From Ophiostoma sp. CBS 140.51 (lineage: Eukaryota; Ascomycota; Sordariomycetes; Ophiostomatales; Ophiostomataceae), in assembly GCA_029298735.1 (NCBI GenBank), contig JANSLP010000002.1:1-64000 (forward strand): a stretch of DNA of 64,000 nucleotides, in the 5' to 3' direction. The notes under the pieces are model-generated. The model saw only the letters and a program-made list of their open reading frames with translations, did not search any database and had not been told where the DNA came from. Below are positions 54,563 to 64,000 of the stretch, one piece after another. Within the stretch, counting starts at the first letter, position 1; each line of letters opens with the position of its first letter. Position numbers and translations under genes: made by a program.

Positions 54563-56561
54563 TTACAACTGGAACTGCTTGATCAGCTCGGCCAGTTTGT
54601 GCCCTTCGCTTTTGAAATCAATCGGCGTGCCGCCCACAATCTGGTAGCGGATACGCTGCGCGTCACCGAAAGTGTCCAGCTTCGCCCGCACGCGGAACGA
54701 GTACTTGCGGCAGTTGGCCTGCTCAAAGGCCTTGCCAAAGGCCGGGTCCTCATCCTGCTGCATGCGCGTCAGCTCGTTGGCCGTCGTGCCGCCCATCAGC
54801 ATCTTGCCGACATCGTCAAAGCACGACAGCCACAGCTGGCCCGTGTGGTCATTGGCGTTGAGCATCATGGTATACCGGTACAGGGGAGCGGGGTGGTTGG
54901 CGTCGCACGCCTCGCACCGCCATGTGCCATCACCGACCTCGACCACCTTCTTCTGGCACGGCTTGTCCACATTGCTGCAGGCCGGGTAGGCAAACGTCTC
55001 CTGCTTGATGAAGACGACCGTGGCCTTGAGAGTAAAGTAGGCTGTGTCGTCCATGCCCAGGTTCTCCTCGCGCACCTGGCTAATCGTCTTGACCACCTCG
55101 GTACGGCCACCCGCACCACCGGCACCGCCCATAGTGTTGTGCGACGCAAACTTCTCGCTGCGGCCCGCCGAGTCGTACCAGCCCTTGAGGTGGTGCGCCT
55201 CAGTAATATCCGGGTCAATCGACATCATGCCGGACTGCAGCAGCGACAGCGAACGGCCACCAAAGTCCGAAACACGCACACCCTTGAAGGCCACCACGGA
55301 CTCGGGCTTGGCGTCAAAGTCTACGGCTGTCTTGCCCCAAATCGTCGTGCGCACACTGTAGCCGCTGTCGTCAACCAGCGTCAGCTCGCGCTTCTCAAAC
55401 GGCTTGCCCGTCGCACGCGACTGAAGCGTCGCCGTGTCGCCAATCTCCTTGAGGATACCAATGACGTCGACAGTCGCGTCCTTTTCGACCGACTGCAGTG
55501 CGCCCAAGTTGCAAAAGTTGAACCGCAGCTTGGGCACGTTGGTTGTGTCTTCGGCCTTTTCGACCTGCGTGTCGCGCTCAAATGTGAGCTCATAGTCGTT
55601 GGGCAGATTGGTGAACTGCTTCTTGGCCAGCTGGACACGGCAAGGGCTCGAAATGTAGTATACAGAGCCTTCTTGGAGCAGCTCATACAGCGCGTCGCAC
55701 TGCTCGTTGAAGCCCGTGGCCTTGATCTCGCCGCTCTCGTCCAACAGGTTGACACTGAAAAGCTTGCCCTCGCCGCTGGCCTTGTGCCATGTGCGGATGG
55801 GGGACTTGGTGGTGACGCGGGCCTTGATGGTCCACTTGTGCGAGTAGGGGGACAAACCCTCGATGGGGCAAATGTTGGGGTGGGCCGCATTGCCGCCGCC
55901 GTAGCTCGTCTCGCTCGGCAGCTGCTGGTTACGCGCGACCGGTTTAGTCGACGACGAAGCTGCACCAGTGCCGGGCTCTTCCTTCTTCACACCGTAAAAG
56001 CCGGTGCCACCAATGGTCGTGTTGGTCGGGGCCGCGGCGGCCGATGTGCTCGCGTCGTAGACGACCGGGTCACCAATGCGCTCGGGTGCGCCCAGAGACT
56101 CAATCACCTCGAGGTCGAGAAGGATGAGGATGCTATAAAGGTTAGCGGTGCATTTTATCGACATTGTTCGGGGTTGGGGCGCTCACTTCTTCCCCTTGAC
56201 GGAGTTGGCCTGGTAGGACTTCACGCGCACAATGCAGCCCCGGACCAGCTTGCCGTCATGGACGACATGGCTCGCCTGCGTCGCCAGCATGCTTTGCACG
56301 TAGTGTTCCATGTCGCTCAGCACCACGCGGTACCGCTCACCGCCCGTGCCGCCGGGCTGCTGGTTGCCCAGCGGCTTGATCTGCAGGCATTGGAGGATGG
56401 GGACGGGGAACTGCTCCTTGCCCTTTTCGGGGTCGTTGAAGATGACGCTATAAACCACGGGGTTAGTTGATGATGGGCCAGATGGGCGAGTCCACGAGAC
56501 AGGGGAAAACATACGAAAAGGCACCTCGCGAGATCTGCCTTGCTGCTGCGTCGGAAGACAT
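54563..56561 (-). CDS. rfa1: replication protein A large subunit (RPA70/Rfa1)
   Basis: Three exons (56561-56515, 56447-56187, 56132-54563) encode 625 residues. RPA coats single-stranded DNA in replication, repair and recombination, with Rfa1 as its main DNA-binding subunit. The N-terminal OB fold (about 1-115; V-R-G-C-I-V-R-V-K-S-Y, then L-I-L-L-D-L-E-V) is followed by a flexible linker. The two central DNA-binding OB folds start at P-I-E-G-L-S-P-Y (about 190), with W-T-I-K-A-R-V-T. The C-terminal OB fold contains a zinc ribbon at about 483-510 (C-x6-C, then W-R-C-E-A-C-D) and ends L-A-E-L-I-K-Q-F. Length matches yeast Rfa1 (621 aa). An MCB-type ACGCGT box lies 267 bp upstream of the start, fitting S-phase expression. 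Confidence 0.97.
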
Positions 56562-57372
56562 GGCTGTGAATGTGAATGTGCAGGAGGTTGTGATGTAGGA
56601 TGGGAAGGAAGTTCGAGAAGCTCGATGTCGTCAGGTCGCTGTCGATGTTGGGAAGAGACGACGATGTTGAGGTCGAGCCGAAAGTGGTATGCAGGTTTGT
56701 TGCGTCACACGGAAGATGCAGATGCACGCGAGATAGTCGTAAGGGTCAACAGTGGCGGCAGATGTAGTATTATTATGATGGAGCGGCGAAATACGAGACG
56801 AAAGCAAACGAGAGGGGGAGAGGGAAAACGCGTCGGAGCGCGTCGGGCGCGTTTTTTTTAATGGGACCACCGCTTAAGTGGCGGGCAAGGCTGTGGCGGG
56901 GTTCTTAGTGCTTGTTGGTGCTAACAATTTACAGCGTGCTTTGATGTGGTTTTGGCGTGGAAGGTGCCTGATCTTCAGGTAACCAGGGCGCGTGGCCGGT
57001 GGCAAGATGCGTGTTATGTAATCGGCTTTAATGGGACGAAACGCGCTAGCAGTAACTCATTTACAGCGCCCGTCCAGTGAAAATCACAGTGAAGAAAACA
57101 ACACACAATTCACAACCACCAAATGTCACGGTGAACTCAGGTGAGGCAAGGTGAGTGAGGAGCAACACACAGATATACGCAAAAAGGTACATTTTTAATA
57201 CCAAACTAACTATCGCAATGAAAACAGCTTATGCAAGAGCCTGTCATATGGCATTCTGAAATCAATATGCACATCGCCAAGTGGCGTGAAAAGAAAACAA
57301 AGAGGCTTTTATGCCATGATCGCTTAAGGGGCAAAAATAAATCAAAAGAAAACAGGCAATACAGTCAACAGA
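56562..57372. promoter_or_regulatory. rfa1 promoter and 3' region of the acyl-CoA synthetase gene
   Basis: 811 bp. The half next to rfa1 contains ACGCGT and several GCGCG/CGCGT half-sites. The far half is the AT-rich 3' end of the synthetase gene. No other gene seen. Confidence 0.65.
56828..56833. promoter_or_regulatory. MluI cell-cycle box (ACGCGT) upstream of rfa1
   Basis: Exact ACGCGT palindrome 267 bp upstream of the rfa1 ATG, followed within 20 bp by two more GCGCGT/GCGCGTT half-sites. MBF binds ACGCGT in promoters of replication genes, including RPA genes in yeasts. Binding in this species is inferred. Confidence 0.6.
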
Positions 57373-59553
57373 CTACAACTTCGCCCGCGCCTCAATGGCG
57401 GCGTGCTTGTCACCGGCATGGTCGCGGAAGTAGACACGGACGCGCTCACGGGCGACATCGACCACACTCGGGTCTTCGACCGTCGAGGGCACATTAACAG
57501 GGGCGTCAAAGTCGCCGTGGACAGCATTCTCGAGCAGCTCACGCAGCACACGGCGCAGCGTCTTGCCCGACCGCGTGCGCGGGATCATGCCGTTGCCCTC
57601 AATCAGACCGCCCAAGGAGGCAATACCGCCGACCTGCTCACGGACGCGGCCGTTAATCTCCTTGAAGAGAGCCTCGTCCATGGCAGCCGTCTCCTCGTTG
57701 GACTTGCCAGCGACGCGGGTCGTGTTGACAAAAGCAAAGGGCATGTGGCCCTTGAGCGCATCGGGAATGCTGACGACACAGGCTTCGGTGACGAGCGGGT
57801 GGCCGGTAATGGCCTGCTCCAAGCTGCCCGTGCTCAGGCGGTGGGCGGCGACATTGATGATGTCGTCAGAACGGGCCATGATGTTGATGTAGCCCTCGGC
57901 GTCAATCACGCCCGCATCGCCCGTGTCGAGCCAGCGGCCGTCGAAGCGGTGCAGGTAGCCCTTGTAGAAGCGCTCCTCGTCCTCCCAAAGCGTGCGCAGC
58001 GCCGTGGGCGCCAGGGGCATGCGCAGGACAATGTTGCCCATCTTGCCGGCGGGGAGCTCGTTGCCGAGATCGTCGACGACGCGAACATCGAAACCTGGCA
58101 TAGCTTTGCCAGCACTGCCGGGCTTGATAGCCAGCGGTGTTTCAGGCGCATGCTTGGAGGCCTTGTGGTTGTCCGAGGCGGCGCGACGGTCCTTACCTGC
58201 ATGAGCACCCAGGGCAATGCCTGATATCGGTGAGCCCGATTCGGATGACCACCAGTTGTCAACGACATTGGCACCGGGTGCGCCATAGGTGGCGAGCAGC
58301 TGCTGGTACATGGTGATGATGGTGGGCTCAGAGCGCTCGCCGGCCAGGAACAGGGCGCGCAGCGTGCGCAGACCACCGCGCTTGCCAACGGCGGTCAGGT
58401 GCTTGTTTTCGGGGTCGTCCTTGCGAATGGCACGCAGGGCCGTCGGGGCGGTGAACATGGTGGACACGCCGTACTCCTCAACGATGCGCCAGAACGCCGA
58501 TGCATCTGGTGTGCCGACAGGCTTGCCCTCGTACAGGACGGTGGCAGCGCCAGTCAACAGCGGGCCGTACAGTGTGTAGCTGTGCGACACGACCCAGCCA
58601 ATGTCCGAGAAGCAACCCATGACGTCGCCGGGGCCGTGGATGTTGAACAGGTACGAAATCATGAGGTGCAGACCAACAGCATGGCCACCTGCCTCACGGA
58701 ACACACCCTTGGGCTTGCCCGTGGTGCCGCTCGTGTAGATAATGTACACGCCGTCGGTGGAGGCAACGGGCACGCACTCGGCCTTAGCACCGCGCTTGCG
58801 GGCATCGTCGACCATCTTGCGCCAGCAGTGCGCCTTGGTCTTGGCCGCAATCTTCTTAGTGGTGGGCGTGGGCGTGTCCAGGTCCCAGCGCAGGGCATCG
58901 CGTTGCCACACAATCACATGCGGCGGCTTCCAGGGCGACAGGTTGACGGCCTCCTCGACAAAGGGTCGGTAGGCAATGGGCGGCTTGTTGCCGTCGATGC
59001 CGCACGAGGCAGTCAGGACGGCAGCGGGCCTTGAGTCCTCGATGCGCTGGGCCAGGGGCGCGGCCGCGAAGCCGCCAAAGACGACAGTGTGGATGGCACC
59101 CAGCCGGTTGATGGCCAGAATACCAATCAGCGCAGCGGGGACCATGGGCATGTACACCAGGACGACATCGCCCTTCTTGACGCCGAGCTCGCGCAGGACA
59201 GCCGCTGTAGTCTCGACCTCGGCCAGCAGCTCGCTGTACGTGATACGCTGCTTGGTGTTGGTCACGGGGCTGTCATACAGGATGGCCGGCTCGTTGCCGC
59301 GGCCCTCGAGCACGTGGCGGTCGACGCAGTTGTAGCATGTCGAGATCTGGCCGCCCGGGAACCACTCCCAGTGGTCGTGCGTCAGGTCGCTGCCCTTGTC
59401 CTTGCCCAGACCCTTGAGCGTCTTGGTCGTGTGCTTGAGCGCGACGTCGGGCTTGCGGTGCCAGTGCAGCTGGTCGGCCTGGTGCTTCCAAAAGGACTCG
59501 GGGTCCGTCAGCGAGTGGCGCTGGACCTGGTCTTGCGGGTGGTCGGCAGCCAT
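57373..59553 (-). CDS. propionyl/acetyl-CoA synthetase-like acyl-CoA ligase (ACSS3/PrpE-like)
   Basis: Intronless, 726 residues from the ATG at 59553 (M-A-A-D-H-P). The enzyme adenylates a short-chain carboxylate with ATP and transfers it to CoA. It shows the ACS N-terminal cap (F-W-K-H-Q-A-D-Q-L-H-W), C-Y-N-C-V-D-R-H-V typical of the PrpE/ACSS3 branch, and the P-loop Y-T-S-G-T-T-G-K-P-K-G (about 273-283). Also present are N-W-W-S-S-E-S-G, the hinge region G-R-W-L-D-T-G-D-A-G and the catalytic lysine in R-S-G-K-T-L-R-R (about 661). The last three residues are A-K-L, a peroxisomal PTS1 signal. The frame stays open upstream to an earlier ATG at 59883, giving a 110-residue, Arg-rich extension that resembles a mitochondrial presequence. 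The substrate (propionate or acetate) cannot be fixed from sequence alone. Confidence 0.92.
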   Translation of the reverse strand: MAADHPQDQVQRHSLTDPESFWKHQADQLHWHRKPDVALKHTTKTLKGLGKDKGSDLTHDHWEWFPGGQISTCYNCVDRHVLEGRGNEPAILYDSPVTNTKQRITYSELLAEVETTAAVLRELGVKKGDVVLVYMPMVPAALIGILAINRLGAIHTVVFGGFAAAPLAQRIEDSRPAAVLTASCGIDGNKPPIAYRPFVEEAVNLSPWKPPHVIVWQRDALRWDLDTPTPTTKKIAAKTKAHCWRKMVDDARKRGAKAECVPVASTDGVYIIYTSGTTGKPKGVFREAGGHAVGLHLMISYLFNIHGPGDVMGCFSDIGWVVSHSYTLYGPLLTGAATVLYEGKPVGTPDASAFWRIVEEYGVSTMFTAPTALRAIRKDDPENKHLTAVGKRGGLRTLRALFLAGERSEPTIITMYQQLLATYGAPGANVVDNWWSSESGSPISGIALGAHAGKDRRAASDNHKASKHAPETPLAIKPGSAGKAMPGFDVRVVDDLGNELPAGKMGNIVLRMPLAPTALRTLWEDEERFYKGYLHRFDGRWLDTGDAGVIDAEGYINIMARSDDIINVAAHRLSTGSLEQAITGHPLVTEACVVSIPDALKGHMPFAFVNTTRVAGKSNEETAAMDEALFKEINGRVREQVGGIASLGGLIEGNGMIPRTRSGKTLRRVLRELLENAVHGDFDAPVNVPSTVEDPSVVDVARERVRVYFRDHAGDKHAAIEARAKL

Positions 59554-62500
59554 GTTGTGTGATGAGTTGTGTGATGTATGTGGTGGTGGTGGGTGAGTAC
59601 TGAAGCGTGCGCGAAGAAGAGGAAACGTATTCTTATGTCGCCGCGAAGCCAGAGTCGCTCTGCGAAAGAAGGAAGACAAGATCAAGGGGCTGGCCGTTGC
59701 AATTGTCGTCTCGTCCACCGCCCGTGTAAGACGATGGTAAGTTGGGGTAGGATTAAATAAAATAGCAACTTTAATTGCTAAATTGCGGCTCGGACTTTGT
59801 TGTCCTAGAAGTCGACGGGGTCGATGAAAAAGATGGTGATGAAGAGGAGGCGACAACAATGCTCGATGCGTTCCAGATAACATCTTGACTGCTGGCTTTG
59901 AAGATGTCCTTTCAGCTCCTCTTTGTATCACCGTCGACGGGTCTGGCTCGGTTCAGAGGTTGACCCCTTTGACTGCCGGCTGAGCGGGAAGGGGCGATTG
60001 GACCGCGTTGGGTCGCAAATGGCACAGAGCTCACCAAAGTCCACCAAAGGACCACTCAAGCCGCTGTTGGTTGTTGTTTGCTGGGATCGTCTCCACATAT
60101 CCCCCGGACCAGACAGCGACGGGTCCACTTTATTTCCCCGTTTCCCCGGGCCAGCCTCCAACCAGAGGCCACAAAGTCCCCCTAGCCCACTGTAACCCAC
60201 TGTAAAAGCGCTATCAACTGCCACCAGTGCCCCCAAAACCCCCCAAAGGGTACTTCAAACTGCCCCAAGAAAGCCAACCACTCAACGCGCAGCTTTCACC
60301 ACAGCCGACCAGAACAGCCGCCACGAACCACAAACGCGGCTACAACGGCCACGACCACAGGGATAGGAAACATGTGTGGACATCGTCATCTCCAAAATGC
60401 CTGTGCGTAGCTCTTATTTCCACAATGTATTTTTGTTGAGGCTGAGTACGGGTTACAGCCAAGTTAAGCTCGCCGGGTCAGAGGCAACCGTCACAGACTC
60501 TAGGGAAGCTGTCGCTATTCAAAGATAACCTGCCAAAGCCTCTCAAAAGGACCTGTCGTTACTCCTCATTCAGCCTTGGGCGGCTGCAGTTCGGTCGGGC
60601 TGCAGCACGGCAGTCAATGACTCTAGACTCTAGACTTCGTAGGCTTCAGTCCCTTGGCATTCGTTGAACAAAAGTACGCCCGGGCGCGGAGTACGGCTGT
60701 TGTCCATCTTTGTTCGGATGTCCTGTTTTATCTCGGATGTTGAGGATTGTCTGGGCCGTTGTCTGGGCCGTGGGTTTGGAGAAGCAAAAAAACTAGGCCG
60801 ACGTCGCTTGGAGAACTGTGACTGGAGACTCTTCGCACATCAAAGGCCGACTTTTTTCCGTGGAGCAGCTATCCTATGAGCTACTGGTATCCCACTTCAT
60901 CATCTTGAGCCTCCAGGCTTCTCACTCACCTTGAAGTCCTTGGCCAGATATGACTGGTTGAGCTGTCGGTCAAAGTCCCGAAGAAACAATCTCGACCATT
61001 CAGATCGCGTTGTCGGTTATGCCAAAACATTAACTGCGGCTCCTATCTGGGCCTAGGAACCTATTTTGGTTTCATTGGGGCTTTTTTTATGGAAGTCACA
61101 GTTGTGTGGATTGCGTTGTGTGGGAATTGCCACCTTCATCAGCCTCGCTCTGTTTTTTTCTCTCAATAGGTTCGGCTACAACAAACTCGACATAGCCGAT
61201 TTAGCTTGCTTTGCCGTCCACAACCCAACATCAACAACAATGACGGACAAATGTCCGTGGAATATCAACACTTCGGCGATGTGCCATGTTTTATTTTAGC
61301 CTTTGTGTTTTTAACTGAATTCGTTTTGTGTTTTTGGTGCTATTTTGCGTCATTTTGCGATTTATTTGTTGGATGCTGGTTTTCCGAAATAATTTAATCG
61401 AATAAAACAATAAAAGTGTAACACAACATAGAACAAAAAAAACATAAAACACACAACCTCAGTACAACCACATGCAGAAGCAAAAGGAAACACAAACATA
61501 ACAAACGGCAATCGCCGATATGCACAGAGCCCAACTACATACCCGGATACGGCGTGCTGTCCAACACCGGCCATGGGTGTGGACATCAGACACCGAGTCA
61601 CGACCCCAGTGCATCGCAGCAGCAGAACACGTAGACAAGAGGCGATGGACGCCAACAAGAAGAAAATACGTGGCAGATTTCACGTGATTCAATTTACCTC
61701 ATTCCGAAACGCGTGATGCAGCCGCGAAAGCGCTTCCGGCCCGGACCCGACGGGACCGGGATAAAAGTGGACCCAAACTTAGACCGTACTTCACCACACA
61801 CGTTCGGCGCTCACATGGCTACCGACTCTTTGACCGCGCCGAGAAGAAGTTCAGATGATCAATCCCATGCCGAGCCCGACAAGCCCGGGAATGCGGCCCG
61901 TGGGCGTCCTTTGCTGAGCTGTCCATCACCTGCGACCCCGTACTTCAGCTGGCGACATCGGAATACCACAAGAAACTGTCGCCCGCTGTCTTTGCCATGC
62001 ATCAACGCCGCATGTTAGATCTCTGCAAGTCTCGAATGCCCCGTATGACATGCAGACAACGAGGTAAATTGTTGCACCAAACAATGGCTATTGTCTTCGC
62101 ACGTGAGCACGATGAAGCTCATCATTTTAGCCTCACACCCTCCCCACGCCTGCCCGCATCGCGCATGTATCGAGCATGCTTGACTTTTCTGCAAGATGCC
62201 CATCACCGCATGCAAAATGCACACGCCGAGTCACCTCGGGCGCGGATCCCCGATACTCGCCAGATTAGCTCCCATCGTCTCTGTTCCCTTCTCTTTATTT
62301 TTTGCCCTTATCGCAGGTCCAGCGAGTGGGATGAGGCAGTATCGCGGACTTTTTTTTCGACACTATTGACCCTTTTTTGACCACTTGGTCTCGGTACTGC
62401 ATGCCAAAGCGATGGCCCTAAGGCTGCTGGTGTCGCTGGTCTGCCTGTCCGGTTCGACGAAAGCAGCAAAACAATAACAAGAGCGCATGTCTGGAATGCT

Positions 62501-64000
62501 GGTCCTGTCGTGTCAAGTCGTAAAAAGGACAGAAAAAGGATAAGAAGGGATAAAAATAGACCTATTTTTGCCCACGGGTATTGCTCTTTGGCGTGTTTGA
62601 CGCTCGCTCTTTCCGCACCATTGACACAGGGTCTTAGACATTTCTGGCACGACAGGACAAGACAAAAACGATGCCTGACTACTGCACGTCGAGAGTCAAA
62701 AAATGCCGATCGAGTGAGTGAGGACCATGTCTGAGGTATCTGGGTCTGAGTGAGATGTCTGATACTCTGGCGCTGGCCAGGCCATCGACCCTTCAAACAG
62801 TACACTGGGACCTCCCTGGGTTATGCTTGTTTTTCCAACACTTGAGGCCCTTCAACTGTCCTTTGTTTTTCTGCGAGCCCTGGCATGCGGATCTGGAACA
62901 CACAGGAACAGAGACGCACTAAAAAGAACCGTAGCCATCTCACACAGCGTTAGATCCAGGGCACGTCGCAATTTGGCGACTAAACAGAAAAGAACAAAGG
63001 AGGCAGAAAAGGGTCAAAGACACCGAACGATTACCTCCTGATTCTCATAGATGACGATGCTTAACAATGCCCTCACTCAACTTCTCGCTTCTGCTGCAAT
63101 GACGTCGACATACACTTCTCGCGTAGAGTAGCTTCAGAGCTTCTTTCGCTCCTCTTCCAAGGCCAGACGTCGACGGCGTCCTCCATCTGCATGTAGTTCC
63201 ACACCAGCAAAGAGAAAGAAGGATAAAGAGTACCCACTGGCAGGGGTTGTAATGGGACGCGTCCTGGGCGTCGTCAGAATGGCACGGAAGGCACACCACG
63301 AGAACGCGCGAGCTCTTCCAAGGTACTGCAAAGGCCTCACCAACGTCAGACTTTTTGCTCGTCTGCTCGTCGGTTCGATTTCTTGATTTTTGGCTGTTTG
63401 CAGCTTCACCCCACATATGGAATGCTGCAGCACACAGAAAGAAGCCTTTCCTATGTCGGTCCGGCTTCCGGGATAGTCGTTCGGCCATCTTTTTCTACGT
63501 CTGACGATGAAAGTGACCAGCCTTTTCCTGCAATCGTTTGCTGACTCGTTGCCCTTCTTGCAGGTTCGCACACGCCGAGCATGCCCTTGCGATGCGACCG
63601 TCCCTGTTGGGCTGCTCGTCCGGTCTATCCATCCAACCATCTTCTATCTCTTGGTCCTCTGACAGGAAATCAAAGACGATATGATAGGGCCAACCGCGCC
63701 AGCCCGCACCAAAAGGGGTCCATGCACAGAGGAGTGTCTCCGAGGGCGGGAATCAAGACGACAACGAGACACGACAAAGGGTAGGGAGGAAGAGCAGTTG
63801 GGAGACCAAGGAGACTAAAAAGGTGGCGCCAGAAAAGGCCAAAAAGAGGCAGGCCGCCACACTTTCTGCATTCTCACACATCCTGCTGGTACCGAATCTC
63901 GTATTTCTGCGAGGGTGTGCATGCAGGGGACAGGCAAGGAGGGCAGGTGCGACGGTGCGATGCAGGGAAGACTCCAAGAGGCAGGAGGTGGCTCGTGGTG
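59554..64000. other. 4.4-kb region with no supported gene at window end
   Basis: 59554-59883 may code an N-terminal extension of the synthetase. Beyond this, open frames such as 61713-62018 (+) and 63045-63640 (-) are short and overlap one another, and show no recognisable family. No RNA gene seen. A gene could begin beyond 64000. Confidence 0.55.

Noticed and set aside
63045..63640. Overlapping minus-strand ORFs of 147 and 168 codons
   Set aside because: Two frames open over the same bases, no recognisable family and no convincing splice joining; could be revisited with RNA data.
63507..63662. 51-codon ORF beginning M-K-V-T-S-L-F-L-Q, signal-peptide-like
   Set aside because: Weakly hydrophobic start and no mature domain; short frames like this are common here.
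1..64000. Mobile elements, CRISPR arrays, biosynthetic cluster
   Set aside because: No transposase or reverse transcriptase motifs, no spaced direct-repeat arrays, and no PKS/NRPS/terpene backbone genes seen.

Overview
The window is nuclear DNA of a filamentous ascomycete, most likely a Sordariomycete. The signs are short GT-AG introns of about 50-130 nt with CTAAC/CTGAC branch sites, GC-rich coding exons between pyrimidine-rich, more AT-rich spacers, a tRNA with a short intron after position 37, and fungus-specific families (Zn2Cys6 regulator, MIF-like protein with long tails, Emp47-like lectin). I could not place it to genus.

Layout. 1-9.9 kb: tRNA-Asn(GUU), a four-pass membrane protein, a MIF/tautomerase-fold protein and the Rag GTPase gtr2, separated by 1-2.4 kb spacers. 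10.1-19.3 kb is a compact block: apc4 (-), a small complex I subunit (+), sap18 (-), prp18 (+) and csn1 (-). 19.3-28.0 kb is an unusually long stretch (8.7 kb) with no gene I can defend; it ends at a 1155-residue Zn2Cys6 regulator that resembles FarA/CTF1. 33-39.8 kb: an M24B Xaa-Pro peptidase (+), an L-type lectin cargo receptor (-) and alg8 (+). 43-54.2 kb: itc1/ACF1-like ISWI partner, a CCCH zinc-finger protein and csn3, all on +. 54.5-59.6 kb: rfa1 (RPA70) and a propionyl/acetyl-CoA synthetase-like enzyme, both on -. 59.6-64 kb: no gene I can support.

I call 17 protein genes and one tRNA gene, with exon boundaries worked out by hand so that phases agree and protein motifs run across each junction. 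The genes are core cellular functions, not an obvious cluster or mobile island. They include cullin/APC control (csn1, csn3, apc4), RNA processing and Sin3/EJC-linked functions (prp18, sap18), chromatin and replication (itc1, rfa1), nutrient signalling (gtr2), secretory glycoprotein handling (alg8, lectin) and mitochondrial/peroxisomal metabolism (complex I subunit, acyl-CoA synthetase).

I saw no transposase, reverse transcriptase, CRISPR array, rRNA or secondary-metabolite backbone gene. The observations most worth following are the MIF domain with no possible free N-terminal proline, the acyl-CoA synthetase with a peroxisomal C-terminus plus a possible mitochondrial presequence upstream, the gene-free 8.7 kb before the regulator with a possible unannotated minus-strand spliced gene inside it, and promoter elements that match gene function (triple CCAAT, MCB box).
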